DNA of 7,604 nucleotides from Desulfobacterales bacterium (GTDB taxonomy: Bacteria; Desulfobacterota; Desulfobacteria; Desulfobacterales; Desulfosalsimonadaceae). The notes beneath the pieces were generated by a model. The model had not been told where the DNA came from. It was given only the letters and a program-made list of their open reading frames with translations, and did not search any database. Below, one piece after another: positions 6,447-7,604 of the stretch. Where the stretch lies: positions 1-7,604 of the forward strand of contig JAGXLE010000064.1 of assembly GCA_018334855.1 (NCBI GenBank). Reading direction: 5' to 3'. Each line of letters begins with the position of its first letter. Within the stretch, counting starts at the first letter, position 1. The translations under genes were made by a program, and so were the position numbers.

Positions 6447-6452
6447 CCTCCC
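6447..6452 (-). promoter_or_regulatory. Ribosome binding site fixing the acsE start
   Basis: On the - strand GGGAGG lies six bases before the ATG at 6440. It is strong and ideally spaced, and decides against the longer in-frame start at 6488. Confidence 0.85.
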
Positions 6453-6504
6453 TTGGGTTGATGCGGCACCGGCATACACCGACGGCACCGCGTCATATCA
6501 TCGA

Positions 6505-7604
6505 TTATTGCCTTTGCTTCAGAAATGCCGGAAGGTGCGGGGCTTCCCGCGGCCCCACCGTAACGGTCCAATCCGGAAGCTCTTCTTCGATTTCACCGGT
6601 AATGGCGGCGGCATAACCCGGAATGATGAGCTCCTTGTTCTTTACCTTGTCTGCGATTCCGCACTTCTTGACAAACATGCCCACATCGTCACCGGCGAAT
6701 TTACCGGCAGCCCAGGCGGTCAGCACGGACAGTCCCTCGGTGTCCTTAACCAGCAGCCAAGCCGGGACCTTGCTTCCTTCAATCTCGCCGGATACGATAA
6801 AGTAAGTCAGGGCGAAGTTGGTGGTAATGAGAACCGGCGAATTTTCACCCGGATTGCCGATCGGATAGATGTCTTCCACAACCGTCATGGGCCGCTGCGG
6901 GTCGGTAAAGATATTTAGCCGCTCGAGCAGGAGCGCAAACAGGGACTCGCTTGAAAAATCCGACATCACGCAGATAGCTCCGTACTTGGCGATAAACATG
7001 GAGGCCACCATGGCTTCAGTATCCAGGCTTGAGGCCATCTCGCACGGAAAAACAATGGTGGGATATCCCACTGAGCGGTTGTTTTGCTTCAAGGCGGCAC
7101 GCCGTATATGGGTCTGATCTTCATAGGCCTGCTTTACATCCCGGGAACCCGGGTCGATCACCATTTTCTTAAAGCCCTGATCCCGAAGCTTGTCGGTCAT
7201 CTCGCCCAGACCTTCGATGGAATCCGCCTTAATGGTCAGCGGCAGGTCGTTTTCCGTGGCCAGGGCGGAGAAATCATCAAAATTGTCCTTGGTAGCCGCA
7301 TAAATCAGGGGTTGCTTGAATTTGGAGGCCTCCACCCCGGCCTTCATGACATCCAGATTATCAGACATCAAAATAAGATTGAATTCCGAGGTTTCTGCAA
7401 TCTTTTTGGCCTTTGCGGCAAAGGCTTCCTTGTCTCCGTTTACGTCTTCCAGGGCCACGAGCTCGGGCCGCAGGGTAAATCCGACACGCTCAAACTGGAA
7501 CGCATTCCAGACCTTGAGCTTTTTGTCCAGTTCGCCGTCATCCATGTCTGACTTGACTTTTGCCGCCATGGCAGTGGGATTGAAAAAGGTTTTTTCATGT
7601 CGGT
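6505..7604 (-). CDS. acsC: Corrinoid iron-sulfur protein large (gamma) subunit, 5' end outside the window
   Basis: AcsC, with AcsD, forms the corrinoid iron-sulfur protein that carries the methyl group from AcsE to acetyl-CoA synthase. About 365 residues are visible of a usual 445 or so. The frame runs open to the right edge, and the codons before the ATG at 7569 encode RHEKTFFNPTA, a conserved stretch of the family, so that ATG is internal. The missing N-terminus should carry the Cys-rich 4Fe-4S domain. Visible are the TIM-barrel part and the C-terminal corrinoid-binding part, with YPIGNPGENSPVLITTNFAL, FIVSGEIE, VPAWLLVKDTEGLSVLTAWAAGKF and IIPGYAA..GEIEEELP..TVTVGPREA, all diagnostic. acsE follows after 64 bases. 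Whether the pathway runs for CO2 fixation or acetyl-CoA oxidation cannot be told from this window. Confidence 0.93.
   Translation of the reverse strand, partial: RHEKTFFNPTAMAAKVKSDMDDGELDKKLKVWNAFQFERVGFTLRPELVALEDVNGDKEAFAAKAKKIAETSEFNLILMSDNLDVMKAGVEASKFKQPLIYAATKDNFDDFSALATENDLPLTIKADSIEGLGEMTDKLRDQGFKKMVIDPGSRDVKQAYEDQTHIRRAALKQNNRSVGYPTIVFPCEMASSLDTEAMVASMFIAKYGAICVMSDFSSESLFALLLERLNIFTDPQRPMTVVEDIYPIGNPGENSPVLITTNFALTYFIVSGEIEGSKVPAWLLVKDTEGLSVLTAWAAGKFAGDDVGMFVKKCGIADKVKNKELIIPGYAAAITGEIEEELPDWTVTVGPREAPHLPAFLKQRQ

Noticed and set aside
6441..6488. Longer N-terminus for acsE
   Set aside because: The additional 16 residues match nothing in the family, and GGGAGG with ideal spacing lies inside them, before MLLIGES.
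6460..6495. CGGCACCG repeated in the acsC-acsE gap as a possible regulatory hairpin
   Set aside because: The two copies are direct, not inverted, so no stable stem forms; eight bases in GC-rich sequence is near chance.
6403..6918. 171-codon + strand open frame across the acsE-acsC gap
   Set aside because: Antisense to two well-supported genes, and the translation has no recognisable features.
7567..7569. ATG as the start of acsC
   Set aside because: The frame continues upstream as RHEKTFFNPTA, conserved in AcsC, so the methionine is internal and the gene runs off the window.

Overview
The window holds five clear genes, the 5'-truncated edge of a sixth transcription unit, and several small intergenic repeats. 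The gene content suggests an anaerobic, Gram-negative, probably sulfate-reducing member of the Desulfobacterota (former Deltaproteobacteria). Reasons: a Wood-Ljungdahl (acetyl-CoA pathway) gene pair acsC-acsE, an outer-membrane LPS/Kdo gene (kdsD), an LpoA-like outer-membrane lipoprotein, and a TP0108/trypanosomatid-like phosphofructokinase. The organism is an inference from gene content only.

Layout, left to right. Bases 1-307 carry no convincing gene; a weak sigma70-type promoter lies at the right end. Then two + strand genes follow: kdsD (308-1282, arabinose-5-phosphate isomerase, SIS plus two CBS domains) and pfkA (1384-2724, 6-phosphofructokinase). pfkA converges with a large - strand lipoprotein gene (2741-4777, TPR region plus type 1 periplasmic-binding fold, LpoA-like), with only 16 bases between the two stop codons. 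That gene is divergent from a small + strand gene (4922-5434) for a secreted, very basic, coiled-coil protein I do not recognise. The 144-base gap between them contains overlapping divergent promoter-like sequences and a perfect small hairpin. After a palindromic repeat and a strong terminator come acsE (5556-6440, -, methyltetrahydrofolate:corrinoid methyltransferase) and acsC (6505 to the right edge, -, large subunit of the corrinoid iron-sulfur protein). The 5' end of acsC, encoding its 4Fe-4S domain, lies outside the window.

How the genes work together. AcsE moves the methyl group from methyl-tetrahydrofolate to the cobalt of the corrinoid protein AcsCD, which passes it to acetyl-CoA synthase. 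The pair reads as the end of an acs operon closed by the terminator at 5491-5526. kdsD supplies arabinose-5-phosphate for Kdo, pfkA is central sugar metabolism, and the lipoprotein/coiled-coil pair looks like an envelope module, but only by inference.

I saw no CRISPR array, transposase, phage gene, tRNA or rRNA. The most unusual signals are non-coding: (1) a 45-base palindromic repeat with a good copy after the coiled-coil gene, a diverged inverted copy between kdsD and pfkA, and a half copy between pfkA and the lipoprotein gene; (2) a perfect 12-base inverted repeat joining the 3' ends of the two convergent genes, in which both encode the same peptide EATG in the same frame; (3) a 13-base tandem duplication inside the coiled-coil gene whose period is not a multiple of three.
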